A DNA stretch of 64,000 nt, from assembly GCA_000783305.1 (NCBI GenBank), contig JROE01000004.1:372001-436000 (forward strand), given 5' to 3'. The notes beneath the pieces are model-generated. The model had not been told where the DNA came from, ran no database searches, and saw only the letters and a list, made by a program, of their open reading frames with translations. Below are positions 47,701 to 56,900 of this stretch, one piece after another (positions within the stretch are counted from its first letter, which is position 1; each line of letters starts with the position of its first letter). A program made the translations under genes and the position numbers. This DNA comes from Sphingobacteriaceae bacterium DW12. GTDB lineage: Bacteria > Bacteroidota > Bacteroidia > Sphingobacteriales > Sphingobacteriaceae.

Positions 47701-47915
47701 CCTTTTATCTGCACAGTGACTCCTGGCAGATTAACCCCCTGTTCATTCTTGATGACCCCTGTAATCGGAACCTGCTGAGAAACATGGAGATGTGTAGCCT
47801 GTACGGGTAGGTACAATGCGATTAAAAAGAAAAGCATCAATAGCTGATTCACATTTCTCTTTAGTAATCCCCATATGCTATATGCATTGGGCATTATAGG
47901 TTTAAATAGATACAT
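44796..47915 (-). CDS. SusC/RagA TonB-linked transporter without STN domain, locus D
   Basis: This 1039-residue importer is the shortest of the five SusC proteins. After the signal segment (LLMLFFLIALYLPVQA) it goes straight into the carboxypeptidase-like domain (about 50-125, ITGVIKNEQGVNLPGVTVQIKG), with no STN domain. The TonB-box-like DEVVVVGYATQKK leads to the plug, with SIYGARAANGVILVTTKKG. Lack of STN agrees with the absence of sigma/FecR genes in locus D. A 204-nt gap with a terminator-like hairpin separates it from GH29, so it may have its own promoter. Confidence 0.94.
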   Translation of the reverse strand: MYLFKPIMPNAYSIWGLLKRNVNQLLMLFFLIALYLPVQATHLHVSQQVPITGVIKNEQGVNLPGVTVQIKGTNQAVKTDGQGRFSLQATQNDVLIVTSVGFKSQEVVVGSSSSYTVTLLEDAEQIDEVVVVGYATQKKINLSGSVASVSGKTITERPVPNVQNLLQGRIAGLDVVQPTGEPGRDNGSMRIRGFGSNGASPNPLVLVDGIVGTMSNLSPQDIESVTVLKDAASASIYGARAANGVILVTTKKGKAGTSIIEYNGNWGTSEATKYPDLITNSVTYMEMYNAARARSGQPAQYTQAQIDAYKNNPNSDQYPNFDWLDYVLDKGPMQNHNLAFLGGSDKSTHNISFNYLDQNSITKGYLYKRYNGLVDYSTQVHKRVKVGTNVNMSYQDFKAPWLTNDDLLLLAYASAPTFRPYLPDGSGRVAARDYVSSGGTNRTVEEVYNTGAQLTKNYNVNAQAFVDVDIMSGLKWHSKAAVTFFNQDYRQRQYGSPSFAYQPDASGEYPQVGNGNPSYFGLRQTSARNITKTFYTTLNYNKTFDESHNIGILGGYEQQDNRSTNIGGNRYDFPNNTIMELDGSSPKDQSLSGNSFEWGLQSLFGRATYDYKGKYILEGNIRHDGTSRVDPKYRWGTFGGGSAAWRISEEDFVKNNVAWLDNLKLRASYGALGNQEITRSGNPDYYPYQDILSNTTYPFSTLESGVLLTRLTQKDLRWEKTAITDFGLDVDIFRGLFGATVDWYYKNTTDILAVRADQPASLGLAAPIVNAGAMVNKGIEIELRHQNQIGDFNYGVNAIFNRYRNKVTKVLAETVGTIEVGQPYDNFYLYDWIGIFQSQQEIDSSPKQPNSGTLKPGDLKMRDTDGNGTIGPEDRIRISRFPDYTYSFNLYADWKGFNLSAFFQGVQGQKVQVSQWGYEPFMQGSAPPTKFLDAWTPTNPSNTVPAVYMTGYAGVSGYPSTYFLQDASYMRLKNLYLSYTFPESITQRVAAKGITVYVSGDNLITWTKYEGNDPERSGSGRFAQFPQLRMYTAGIKIKY

Positions 47916-48090
47916 AAAACTAATTGGTTAAGTGTGTAATTATTTCGTTACCCTAAATTATCGAACAAAGTGCCTCGTTATACACTCGATATTAACAGAT
48001 GTACATGCATAATTAACCTGTTACCACAAAGGCAAGTCTATGGCAAGTCCCTCGAAAAAGGAGGATTTAGCGTGCAATCCAAATAAAATT

Positions 48091-48112
48091 AACAGCTTAA
48101 TTAGCTGATGTT
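48091..48112 (-). terminator. Terminator-like hairpin after GH29, locus D
   Basis: A short stem (CAGCT at 48093-48097 with AGCTG at 48103-48107, plus flanking AACA/TGTT pairing around one bulge) is followed on the minus strand by AATTTTATTT. It lies just after the GH29 stop. It could partly uncouple the GH95-GH29 genes from susC. Confidence 0.45.
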
Positions 48113-48119
48113 TATCAAC

Positions 48120-49835
48120 TTAATATGTCAGTCGCTTAATTGTAATCTCTCCCGACGACTTTGAGGGTTTTCGTTTAACTTTGAGACGGAGTATCGTCCT
48201 ATATTCATCCAACGTCTGTTGTGACCTGGTTATCCTAAAGGTGGTCGCATTTTTGGCCAGCTGGGTTATATTTTGGGGACCATCCTCCCCGTACATCTCC
48301 AGTCTCCAATCACTAAACTCCAGTCCTGTAGGAGCTGTATTGGTAAAATCATAAGCCAGCGTCGAGAAGGTGATATCATACTGACCTATACTGTTGACGT
48401 GGGGTGTCAAATCTAGTTCGAGATCTTTCCATTCGCCATCACTATAGGTGTCAGCCTCCCAATGACCTATGACCAGCGGTTTTTCCTTTTGATTCCTACT
48501 GATATCGTCAAGTGTACTTTTGACGTTGTACACTGCAAAATTACGGATGTGGGGAGTATCCTTAGCCTTCAAGACCCGCAGCCTGATCTTTAGAAGGACA
48601 ACCGTCGGAAAATAATCTATTTTCTTATTTCCTACCGAGCTACCGGTACATAGCTGATTCCAATTTTTACCGTCCTCACTTCCTTCTAAAACATACTCCA
48701 TAATTCGTTGCCCGAGTGGCAATTCCTCTTGTAGGATGCTATGATTTATTGCCGTCGGTCCAGCGAAGGAAAGCTCTAAGGTATTCCCTGTGCTCGTACT
48801 ACTTTTAATAGGTTTTTCAAATCGTTGCTCAAGCTCTTTACCAAAAGCAGCGTATACCTCTACATGCGACCGTGGAATCATTCCCGAGGTATCGGGTGTC
48901 GCATTCATCAATAAAACAGACCCGCGGCCAACAGAGTGATAGTACAGATTCATCAATTGATCTTGAGTAGGAATGAGGTGTTCGGTATTTGGAGCCCAAA
49001 ACCACTTATGGCCTTTGTTTTTCAAGAATGGAACATCCGCCTCTACTGGTGCATACACGTTACCATTCACATTTGAATGTAGTGCTGTCGATACTCCTGT
49101 TTTGAGGTCAGCTTCATTTACGGTATACCAATTGGGATAGGGAGCATAACCATCTTCATTACCGACCCATCGGATATTAGCTGATTTGCTTTGCAAGATT
49201 ACCGCATCAGAAGCATATTCTGCCAATAAATCTTCTACTGGGATATAACAATTGCCATCAAACCAAACTTCTCGCATAGGGCCATATTTGGTGAGTACTT
49301 CTGTAAGCTGTTGACGGTATATTCTATTATATTCCGCTTGCTTGGCTGGATCTTTGGTACGACCGCCACTACCAATACCAGCACCCCATTGCTCATCACC
49401 TGGATAGACATACACCCCTAAATCAAGAGCGTACTTTTTACAGGAACGGGAGAGCTCCCATAATACATCTCCTTTGCCTCGTTTCCAAGGTGTATTCTTG
49501 ATACCATAGTCAGATGTCTCTGTCTGCCACCAACAAAATCCACCTGCATGTTTGGCTACAAATAGAATCATCTTTGCTCCCCAAGAATGGGCGACTTCAC
49601 ACCATTGATCTGTATTCAATTTGGATAATCTAATATCCTCCACAGAGGACGACCAATCATCGTACTCTCTGCCCTGCCAAGTTGCCGGGCTCAAATGAAT
49701 AAACATAATATTCTCATACATCTGCCAACGCACTTGCGCTGCCGAAGGAAGAGGATATTCGTTCTTTGTGACCTGCGCCTCCGCACTGCCTAACAGCCAT
49801 ACGCAAAAACTTATAAGAAGTCCTATATTTTTCAT
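48120..49835 (-). CDS. GH29 alpha-L-fucosidase, locus D
   Basis: This exported fucosidase has 571 residues and a signal peptide ending SAEAQ. A (beta/alpha)8-type catalytic domain spans about 30-340. The family nucleophile appears as REVWFDGNC (Asp193). The usual K-H-H-D-G-F motif is altered to KHAGGFCWW (about 95-103), so the second His and the Asp are not conserved. That is a subgroup feature or a change in specificity. The C-terminal part (about 350-571) is beta-rich, with an F5/8-type-like segment (YVLEGSEDGKNWNQL). It follows GH95 by 17 nt. GH29 enzymes release terminal alpha-L-fucose with retention. Confidence 0.9.
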   Translation of the reverse strand: MKNIGLLISFCVWLLGSAEAQVTKNEYPLPSAAQVRWQMYENIMFIHLSPATWQGREYDDWSSSVEDIRLSKLNTDQWCEVAHSWGAKMILFVAKHAGGFCWWQTETSDYGIKNTPWKRGKGDVLWELSRSCKKYALDLGVYVYPGDEQWGAGIGSGGRTKDPAKQAEYNRIYRQQLTEVLTKYGPMREVWFDGNCYIPVEDLLAEYASDAVILQSKSANIRWVGNEDGYAPYPNWYTVNEADLKTGVSTALHSNVNGNVYAPVEADVPFLKNKGHKWFWAPNTEHLIPTQDQLMNLYYHSVGRGSVLLMNATPDTSGMIPRSHVEVYAAFGKELEQRFEKPIKSSTSTGNTLELSFAGPTAINHSILQEELPLGQRIMEYVLEGSEDGKNWNQLCTGSSVGNKKIDYFPTVVLLKIRLRVLKAKDTPHIRNFAVYNVKSTLDDISRNQKEKPLVIGHWEADTYSDGEWKDLELDLTPHVNSIGQYDITFSTLAYDFTNTAPTGLEFSDWRLEMYGEDGPQNITQLAKNATTFRITRSQQTLDEYRTILRLKVKRKPSKSSGEITIKRLTY

Positions 49836-49852
49836 CTTTTATCTGCGTTAGT

Positions 49853-52144
49853 CTAGTTAATATTCGTAATTACCAATACTGCACCTGGCTTTGCAGAGAG
49901 TTCTATAAAACCATCTCTATTTCGCTCTACTCGAAAACCTTTATTATGAGATTCTTTATATCTTGAAAATGGTAGCTTCAGGATAGTACTACCTCCTTTT
50001 TCGGAGACTATCTTTACCTCCGAGACTACCCCCCCCAATCGTTGAGCGCTAATTAAGAATGCGCCTTCAGCACGTAGCTTATCGAAGGAAATATCCGTCC
50101 ATGCAGATGGTACAGCAGGCATGATTTCAATAAAGCCCGCATAGCTTTGTAGAAGCATCTCCTGTACACCGGAGGCAAAAGCAAAGTTGCCTTCCAAAGT
50201 AAACGGACGATAGGTAAACTTGGATAAGCCTGACTTGGTCTGGTCGCCATTCAGGTGAAAACTATTGGTGGAGCAAAAGGCCTCTGCAAAAGTCTTCAAA
50301 GCTTTAGCGGCTCCCTCGCCGTCTTTTGCCCTAGCCTTTAGGTTGCCAAGCCAAGCGTATGAATACCCACACCAGTAATCAGGACCAATGCGATCCAACA
50401 TGTCGATACTATTGCGAATTATGGATTGCGCCTTGGCTCCATCCTCCCATTTTATCAAACCCAAAGGATGAATGGCCATCATATTCGAAAAGTGACGATG
50501 AGACTGGTTGTAATCCATCGAAGGAGCAAATCTGAGTTCATCTTTATCTGTCAGTGCATACTCTCCAAATTCTTTTAATATCGTAGCCCAATGCTTAGCT
50601 TCCTCCTCAAACTTTAAAGTAGTTGCTAACTCAGCGGCAATACTAAAGGTGTACTTCATAAGGGCGAGGTCATAATTTGTATTTTGCAGGAACCAAGCGT
50701 CAAGGCTATTGTCATTAATCTCAGGACTTGCACTGATCTCCAATTGACGATATCCTTTTTCGTCTTTAATCGTCAGCTTTTCTAGTAACGTTGCAGTTTG
50801 CTTAAACCATGGATAAGCCTTTTGCTTTAAGAAATCGTAATCCATACTGTAACGCCACTGTAGGTAATAATGCTGTGCAAGCCAAGAAGACACCGTTGGA
50901 GACAAAGAGTACTGGATCCATCCGCCCATTTCTGTACCGTCCAATGTGGTAACTCCTGGTACAGCTAATCCGTCAGTCCCGAAATACATTTTGGTGTAAC
51001 GCAAATAATTGTCTTTGTTTTCTTCTAAATGATGAATGTAGCCCAGCGCTTCGTCTAGATGATTGGCACTATAGGCTGGCCAATAGCTTAATTGGGTATT
51101 CAAATCATGGTGATAGTCACCTTTCCAAGGTGGTATTCGGCCATTATCTGCTGTCCATACAGCCTGCAAGGAGATAGGTGGTGCGTCATTACGCGCAACA
51201 GAACCAAATTTGTACTGCTCTAGATACCACTGCTTTTCAAGTATTGTATCGGGGATTCGAATGGCAGATTTACTCCAAAAGTGTTTCCACCAAAGGGTAT
51301 GTGCTTGGAGGTCGGCTTTGAAAGAACGGCCAATTGCTGCTTTTGTTGTTTGATCGGCTTGAGCGGTAACTTTGTCTGGGTAATGGCTAGATATACTCCA
51401 TACCCCTTCTACGGTGGTCGCATCAATTTTTTTCCATCTTACCGATATCACGTAGCGAAATCCCCCCCATCCCTCCTGATCATAGGTGATGCTCTGAGCA
51501 TCTCGATGAATATTGCCTTGCCTATAGCCCAATCGCGCCAAATCGTCACCACCGACTGGGTTACCAGATATTGTAACGGCCCCCTGATATCGCGGAGCAA
51601 CAATCTGCGGTTCAAAGGTCGCCTTTACATCCTCAAATCTAAATCTACCATACTGTTTCTCCGCACTGACAAAAGTTTGGAGCTTCATCCCGTTTGACCA
51701 ATGCACCTCGCATAGGGCATTATTTAATGACAAGTGGACTTTCTGCACACTACCCCAGCCTTTAGTCTCAAACTCCAGTGCGCCACCAGGTATTTTGGTT
51801 GGTCCAGGTTCCCGATCATAAGGCTCATCAAAATATTGCTGTACGGGTTTATAGTCCTTCTTTTTGACTTGATCGATTACCCATTGAAAGCTGAATTCCT
51901 CTCGATGCAAGCCTCTCATGGGACGCATGTCCCACAAATCGGCTCTATCCAATGAAAACCGAAGCTTATCTTCTTTCTGCCATATCAATGCTCCCAACCA
52001 TCCATTACCGATTGGAATAGCTTCATCCCATTGATTTGCTAAAGTGGAGGATAATAAATCGTGCTTGGAAGTGGGCTGTGCACGTAACACACTTGTAAAC
52101 AAGCAAAAGAATATGAATAGCTTAAAAGATTGGGATACTTTCAT
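49853..52144 (-). CDS. GH95-like exported hydrolase (alpha-L-fucosidase type), locus D
   Basis: This protein has 763 residues counted from the ATG at 52144, which gives the signal peptide KLFIFFCLFTSVLRA. The GH95 N-terminal domain opens with WDEAIPIGNGWLGALIW. The barrel carries WKGDYHHDLNTQLSYWPAY, where the first Asn of the Asn-x-Asn pair is Asp (Asp347) and the second is kept (Asn349). FTYRPFTLEGNFAFASGVQEMLLQS and a C-terminal beta-domain complete the family pattern. The altered first residue, unlike the paralogue at 40589, hints at a different subfamily or substrate. It is the first gene of locus D on the minus strand, divergent from the locus E FecR gene. Confidence 0.83.
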   Translation of the reverse strand: MKVSQSFKLFIFFCLFTSVLRAQPTSKHDLLSSTLANQWDEAIPIGNGWLGALIWQKEDKLRFSLDRADLWDMRPMRGLHREEFSFQWVIDQVKKKDYKPVQQYFDEPYDREPGPTKIPGGALEFETKGWGSVQKVHLSLNNALCEVHWSNGMKLQTFVSAEKQYGRFRFEDVKATFEPQIVAPRYQGAVTISGNPVGGDDLARLGYRQGNIHRDAQSITYDQEGWGGFRYVISVRWKKIDATTVEGVWSISSHYPDKVTAQADQTTKAAIGRSFKADLQAHTLWWKHFWSKSAIRIPDTILEKQWYLEQYKFGSVARNDAPPISLQAVWTADNGRIPPWKGDYHHDLNTQLSYWPAYSANHLDEALGYIHHLEENKDNYLRYTKMYFGTDGLAVPGVTTLDGTEMGGWIQYSLSPTVSSWLAQHYYLQWRYSMDYDFLKQKAYPWFKQTATLLEKLTIKDEKGYRQLEISASPEINDNSLDAWFLQNTNYDLALMKYTFSIAAELATTLKFEEEAKHWATILKEFGEYALTDKDELRFAPSMDYNQSHRHFSNMMAIHPLGLIKWEDGAKAQSIIRNSIDMLDRIGPDYWCGYSYAWLGNLKARAKDGEGAAKALKTFAEAFCSTNSFHLNGDQTKSGLSKFTYRPFTLEGNFAFASGVQEMLLQSYAGFIEIMPAVPSAWTDISFDKLRAEGAFLISAQRLGGVVSEVKIVSEKGGSTILKLPFSRYKESHNKGFRVERNRDGFIELSAKPGAVLVITNIN

Positions 52145-52556
52145 AATTTGTCGGATTATCAATATCACAAACTTACGGGTCTAAAAAGAAGGTTAAGTAA
52201 TCTAATCTACCATATTAATAAAGGATTTTACCCTACCATTACTTGTCGTAGCCACCATTTCTTTATGGAATTTGGTCGCAATCGGCATTGAAATCGCCTC
52301 CAAACCATCGCATTCAACGACAGATACGGGCACTTAGCCGATACCAGTGATTGATATGGGGCTCCGACATCGCCTTCTCTCGGGTAGATATTAAAGAATT
52401 GTTTTATTCATCAGTGTTGACATAGACATTTGATGCTATTCATCTCAAGATATATAGTGAGTGGTTGAATAAAATCAATCTCAAATTTATTTTATTTTTC
52501 TACTAAGGTTGCTTTCTATTTACCGTTTCTATCTTGTAGACCATTATAATATTATT
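52145..52556. other. Divergent spacer between loci D and E
   Basis: These 412 nt must contain the promoters of locus D (minus) and of the FecR gene (plus). I found no sigma gene, or remnant of one, where the FecR partner is expected. No convincing hairpin is present, and the right part is AT-rich. Confidence 0.4.
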
Positions 52557-53753
52557 ATGACAAGTAGTGAGGAGATAACATTTCTTATCAAAAAGAAGTT
52601 GGAGGGTAGTATTACTCTAGCTGAGAACGACTATTTATGTTCATGGGCGAAGAAGTCATCACATCGCACTTCATTTTTGGAAAGCGTCCTTCATGGGGAC
52701 CTTCCATGGGAAGATGTTTGTATTTGGCTTGAATTAGAGCTTTCCGACCGGCAAGACTGGAATAGTCGCTTAGAAGATACTGTACTGGACAAAATTTATC
52801 AACACAAACAGGAGAATCGACAATCTTCTTGGGGTCTATATAGACGCTTAATGCCCTATGCGGCGGCGTTGTTTATCGTATTATTTGGCATAGGCATCTA
52901 TCATTACCATGAGAGCAAATCTACAGAGGGGAAGGCGCTCACTACGGCAATAGACATCGAGGCTGGTGAAGATAAAGCTTCATTGACACTGTCCGATGGG
53001 CGTATAGTCGAACTGAACGGTACTAAAGCAGGGATAGTTGTAGACAATCAACTTACCTACGCAGATGGAGATCCAATCCCTACGGGACAGTTACAAGGTA
53101 CGGATTTGGTGACCTTAACGGTACCTAGAGGCGGAAAATACAAAATTACGTTGTCGGACGGGACAGTGGTATGGCTAAATGCTGCATCAAAGCTTAGGTA
53201 TCCGATAAGATTTACCCGCACATCGCGTACCGTAGAGTTGGAGGGCGAAGCCTATTTCGATGTTGCCAAAGCGAAAGGTCCCAATGGCCATATCCCCTTT
53301 TTGGTAAAATCGGCTAGACAAACGGTGCAGGTATTGGGGACACAATTTAATTTAAAAGCCTATGGTGATGAGGCGAGTAGTACAACGACTTTGGTAGAAG
53401 GCTCCGTATTGTTGAGGACGGCCCAAGATAGCATGAAACTAAAACCGGGAGAACAAGGGATATACCTAGGCAATGTGTTTAGAAAGGCAAACGTGAACCT
53501 TGAAGAATTTACGGCTTGGAAAGACAATAAGTTCGTCTTTAACGAGACTACCTTACCGGATGCCATGGCACAAATAAGTAGATGGTATGATATAGAAATC
53601 GTCTACAAAGGAGCGAGTAAGCAAACATACTTTTATGGAGAAATCAGCAGAACAAAAAAATTATCTGAAGTGCTTGCCATACTTAAAGAAGGAGGTGTAT
53701 CCTTTAAAATAGAAAGAAAAGCAAATCAAAATAGACTTATCGTCTTGTTGTAA
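52557..53753 (+). CDS. FecR-type anti-sigma factor without adjacent sigma gene, locus E
   Basis: This 398-residue protein is counted from the ATG at 52557, where the family N-terminus (TSSEEITFLIKKKLEGS) begins. An upstream start adds 16 residues. One membrane helix lies near 88-107 (LMPYAAALFIVLFGIGIY). The periplasmic FecR domain shows GGKYKITLSDGTVVWLNAASKL, LEGEAYFDVAKAKG and VQVLGTQFNLKAY. The C-terminus carries the STN-contact domain. Unlike in loci A to C, no ECF sigma gene precedes it. The nearest candidate is at 62970, at the far end of the same locus. Confidence 0.92.
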   Translation: MTSSEEITFLIKKKLEGSITLAENDYLCSWAKKSSHRTSFLESVLHGDLPWEDVCIWLELELSDRQDWNSRLEDTVLDKIYQHKQENRQSSWGLYRRLMPYAAALFIVLFGIGIYHYHESKSTEGKALTTAIDIEAGEDKASLTLSDGRIVELNGTKAGIVVDNQLTYADGDPIPTGQLQGTDLVTLTVPRGGKYKITLSDGTVVWLNAASKLRYPIRFTRTSRTVELEGEAYFDVAKAKGPNGHIPFLVKSARQTVQVLGTQFNLKAYGDEASSTTTLVEGSVLLRTAQDSMKLKPGEQGIYLGNVFRKANVNLEEFTAWKDNKFVFNETTLPDAMAQISRWYDIEIVYKGASKQTYFYGEISRTKKLSEVLAILKEGGVSFKIERKANQNRLIVLL

Positions 53754-53852
53754 TTTCAGCGTATATAACCCAATTATTGACCAAATATAACACAAGTTAT
53801 GAAGCACTTACGATCTTATCTCTAGACTACAGTAGGAGTAGCTTAAACAAAA

Positions 53853-53934
53853 CCGGATAGAGTGGCGACTCTATCCGGATAAGTTTGATAAGCTATCAAA
53901 TCAGTTAGCAACCTCATTTTTTAACACTATCAAA
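53853..53934 (+). promoter_or_regulatory. Hairpin plus TATCAAA dyads in the FecR-susC spacer, locus E
   Basis: A perfect 11-bp stem (CCGGATAGAGT at 53853-53863 with 53868-53878, 4-nt loop) is followed by the dyad TTTGATA-AGC-TATCAAA (53884-53900). A third TATCAAA lies at 53928-53934, shortly before the susC start at 53947. The arrangement repeats that of loci B and C and could mark an attenuator and a regulator or promoter site. Confidence 0.55.
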
Positions 53935-53946
53935 CGATACAAACTT

Positions 53947-56900
53947 ATGATTTTTTATGAATATGTTAAAGACCGATTTTGGCCTTTGGCATTCCGATGT
54001 ATTCTGGCTATGAAACTAGTGGTATATATTATGTTTTTGACTGCTTTCCAAGTGTTCGCTCATCCCAGCGCTGCACAAAAAGTCAGTATCAGTGCAAAGA
54101 ATTTGCCCTTATCAAAAATTATGAAGAGTGTCCAAGATCAGTCTGGGTATCCTTTTTTCCTTTATGGAAGGGATCTTGCCAAACTGACCGTAAGCGCCAA
54201 TGTACAGAACATGGATGTGGAGCAGGCCATGGAAGAAATCCTGCGCGACCAGCCGGTAGGTTGGGTAATCAGTGCTGGTACAATCATCTTAAAACCAAGG
54301 CCTATAGAGCCAAAGACGGTATCATCAATGGAGATGGTCCCTGCACAAGCGCAAGAGCGTGTCATCACCGGTCAGGTAGTGGATTCGCAGGGGATGCCTA
54401 TTTCAGGTGTGACGATACGGGCTTCACAGTCTTCCAATGTAACTTCGACAGATGATAATGGAAGTTATAGTATCGTCGTAACATCAACGGGGGATGTTTT
54501 ATTCTTCAGTATGATCGGTTACGATAGGCATGAAATACGGATTGGCGCTAGCAATACAGCAAATGTGACTTTAAAAGCGTCTATCGATAATCTGGATGAG
54601 GTGGTCGTGGTAGGATATGGTACGATGAGAAAGAAAGATATGACAGGTTCGGTGACCAATGTAAAGACGGAAGAAATTCGAGATATTCCCGCAAATTCTA
54701 TTGAGGGGCTATTGCAGGGACGAGCTGCTGGTCTTCAAGTGGTCAAGACTTCTCAAGACCCGGGAGCCGGTGCCACTGTTAGGATACGGGGAGGGAGCTC
54801 TCTACGAGGATCCAACTCCCCATTGATTGTAGTAGATGGGTTTCCTATTGGTGATGCGGGTAATCTCAAGCAGATTAATCCAGCTGATATCGTATCGGTA
54901 GAAATTCTAAAAGATGCTTCGGCATCATCCATTTATGGATCTAGAGGAGCAAACGGGGTCATCATGGTCACAACCAAGAAAGCTAAGAACGGACAAACCG
55001 ACATCCATATCAAACATCAAACGACCTTATCCCAGTTTACATCCGAATTCATTCAATGGACAGACCCAGCGTTGATGGCACAATTGGACAATGAGGCCAA
55101 AATAAATGGCGACATGCCCCCGCTCTATATAGGCTCGGTCAACTCCACAGGGATCTACTTCCCTTCGGTCGATGAGATCCAAAGTGGGGCTTGGCCATAT
55201 TTTACGGATTGGTCCAAAGTAGTCTTTAGGGACAATCCGATGAATAATACATCGACCATATCGCTGGCCACTGCCAACGACAAGACCTCCTTTACACTGA
55301 GCGCAAATAACCTTCAGCAGGAAGGTTCCTATATCCGGGATAATTATGGTAAACAAATCGTGAGTTCGAATATCAAACATCAGTTTAACAAATATCTAAA
55401 TATCAGCGCATTTAACAACCTATCAAAAGACAATCGCCGGACGAATACAGGATTAGCTTACTGGCGCAATCCCCTATGGCCAATATATAATGAAGATGGG
55501 AGTTATTTTTTAGAAGGTAATGCCGATTACAGTCATCCGATGGCTTGGACGGACAATCGTAAAAATATAGCTAAGGGAACGGATGTCATCTCCTCTTGGT
55601 TACTGGATCTGCAACTGTATCCTGGACTAAGTCTGAAGTCGCAGCTCAACTACAAGTATGGAGCTTCGATACAAGATCGCTATGAACCCGACCGGTATAC
55701 AGAAGCAGGGACCAATAACAAGGGGGCTGCCTACCTTGACAATTGGATGGGACAGGTGTACACGGTGGATACCTACTTAACTTATCAAAAGCTAATGAAG
55801 CAAAACCATGATATTACCGCTATGCTGGGACATTCTTATGAGTATTCGCATGCTCGGAGTTCGGCCATGGAGTCCTATAATTTTAAAAATGGCACGTTGA
55901 ATAATGAAAATATGGCATCTGGAGCTCCAGAGCTAAATCGTCATCGTAATGCGCAGACGGAGACCAAACTACTCTCTTATTTTGGACGTGTAAATTATGC
56001 ATTCATGGACAAGTACCTTTTAACACTTACCATGCGTACGGACGGATCTTCCAAATTCAGTACAAACCATAAGTGGGCATACTTTCCATCTGGTGCTATT
56101 AGCTGGAAACTGCATCAAGAGCAATTTATAAAGGATTTGCAGGTATTTGACGAGTTTAAAATACGAGCGAGCTATGGTGTATCAGGAAATCAAGGGATAT
56201 CGCCCTACCAGACATTGAGTCGCTATGGAATCGAGACGTTCTATACCGACGGGGCGTGGAATACGGCAATAGGCCCTGGCTACGTCATTGGAAATACGGG
56301 TGTCGGCGGACGATACAAAGAGTGGGGAGGTATACCTAACAAGGATTTACGTTGGGAGACAACAGCTCAATATAACGTAGGGGCAGATTTTTCATTCTTA
56401 AAGAATAGGCTGGGAGTTACGGTAGACTATTATAGCAAAAACACGTATGATTTGCTACGTGAGCGGTATCTGACATTGAGTTCGGGATACGACCGTATGT
56501 GGGTCAATGACGGGGAAATCAATAACAAAGGTATCGAGCTTACTTTCACGGGCAACATTATCCGTAAGCAAGATTGGGAATTGTCGGGTACATTTATATT
56601 CTCCAGAAATATAAACAAAGTGGTCAGCTTAGGCGATGCAATCAGCTCAGGGCTTAACAAAGACTTCTTATCAGATACCAACTATGAGTACTATGGTGGA
56701 GGCATGGATCCTTTTCGAGAACCTTCATCCAATATCTTAGCTGTGGGCTTGCCTGTCAATGTCTTTTACGGATATCGGGTAAATGGCATTGTCCAATCGG
56801 ATCAAGAGGGAGAGGCGGCAGGACTTGTGGGCGCTGAGGCTCGAGCGGGTGAGTTCCTATATGCCGATTTGAATCAAGATGGAGTATTTGACACTAAAGA

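Noticed and set aside
53979-54455. Second plus-strand frame of 158 codons inside the locus E susC gene
   Set aside because: It overlaps the STN and carboxypeptidase-like domains in another phase and is cysteine-rich without pattern, so it is a shadow.
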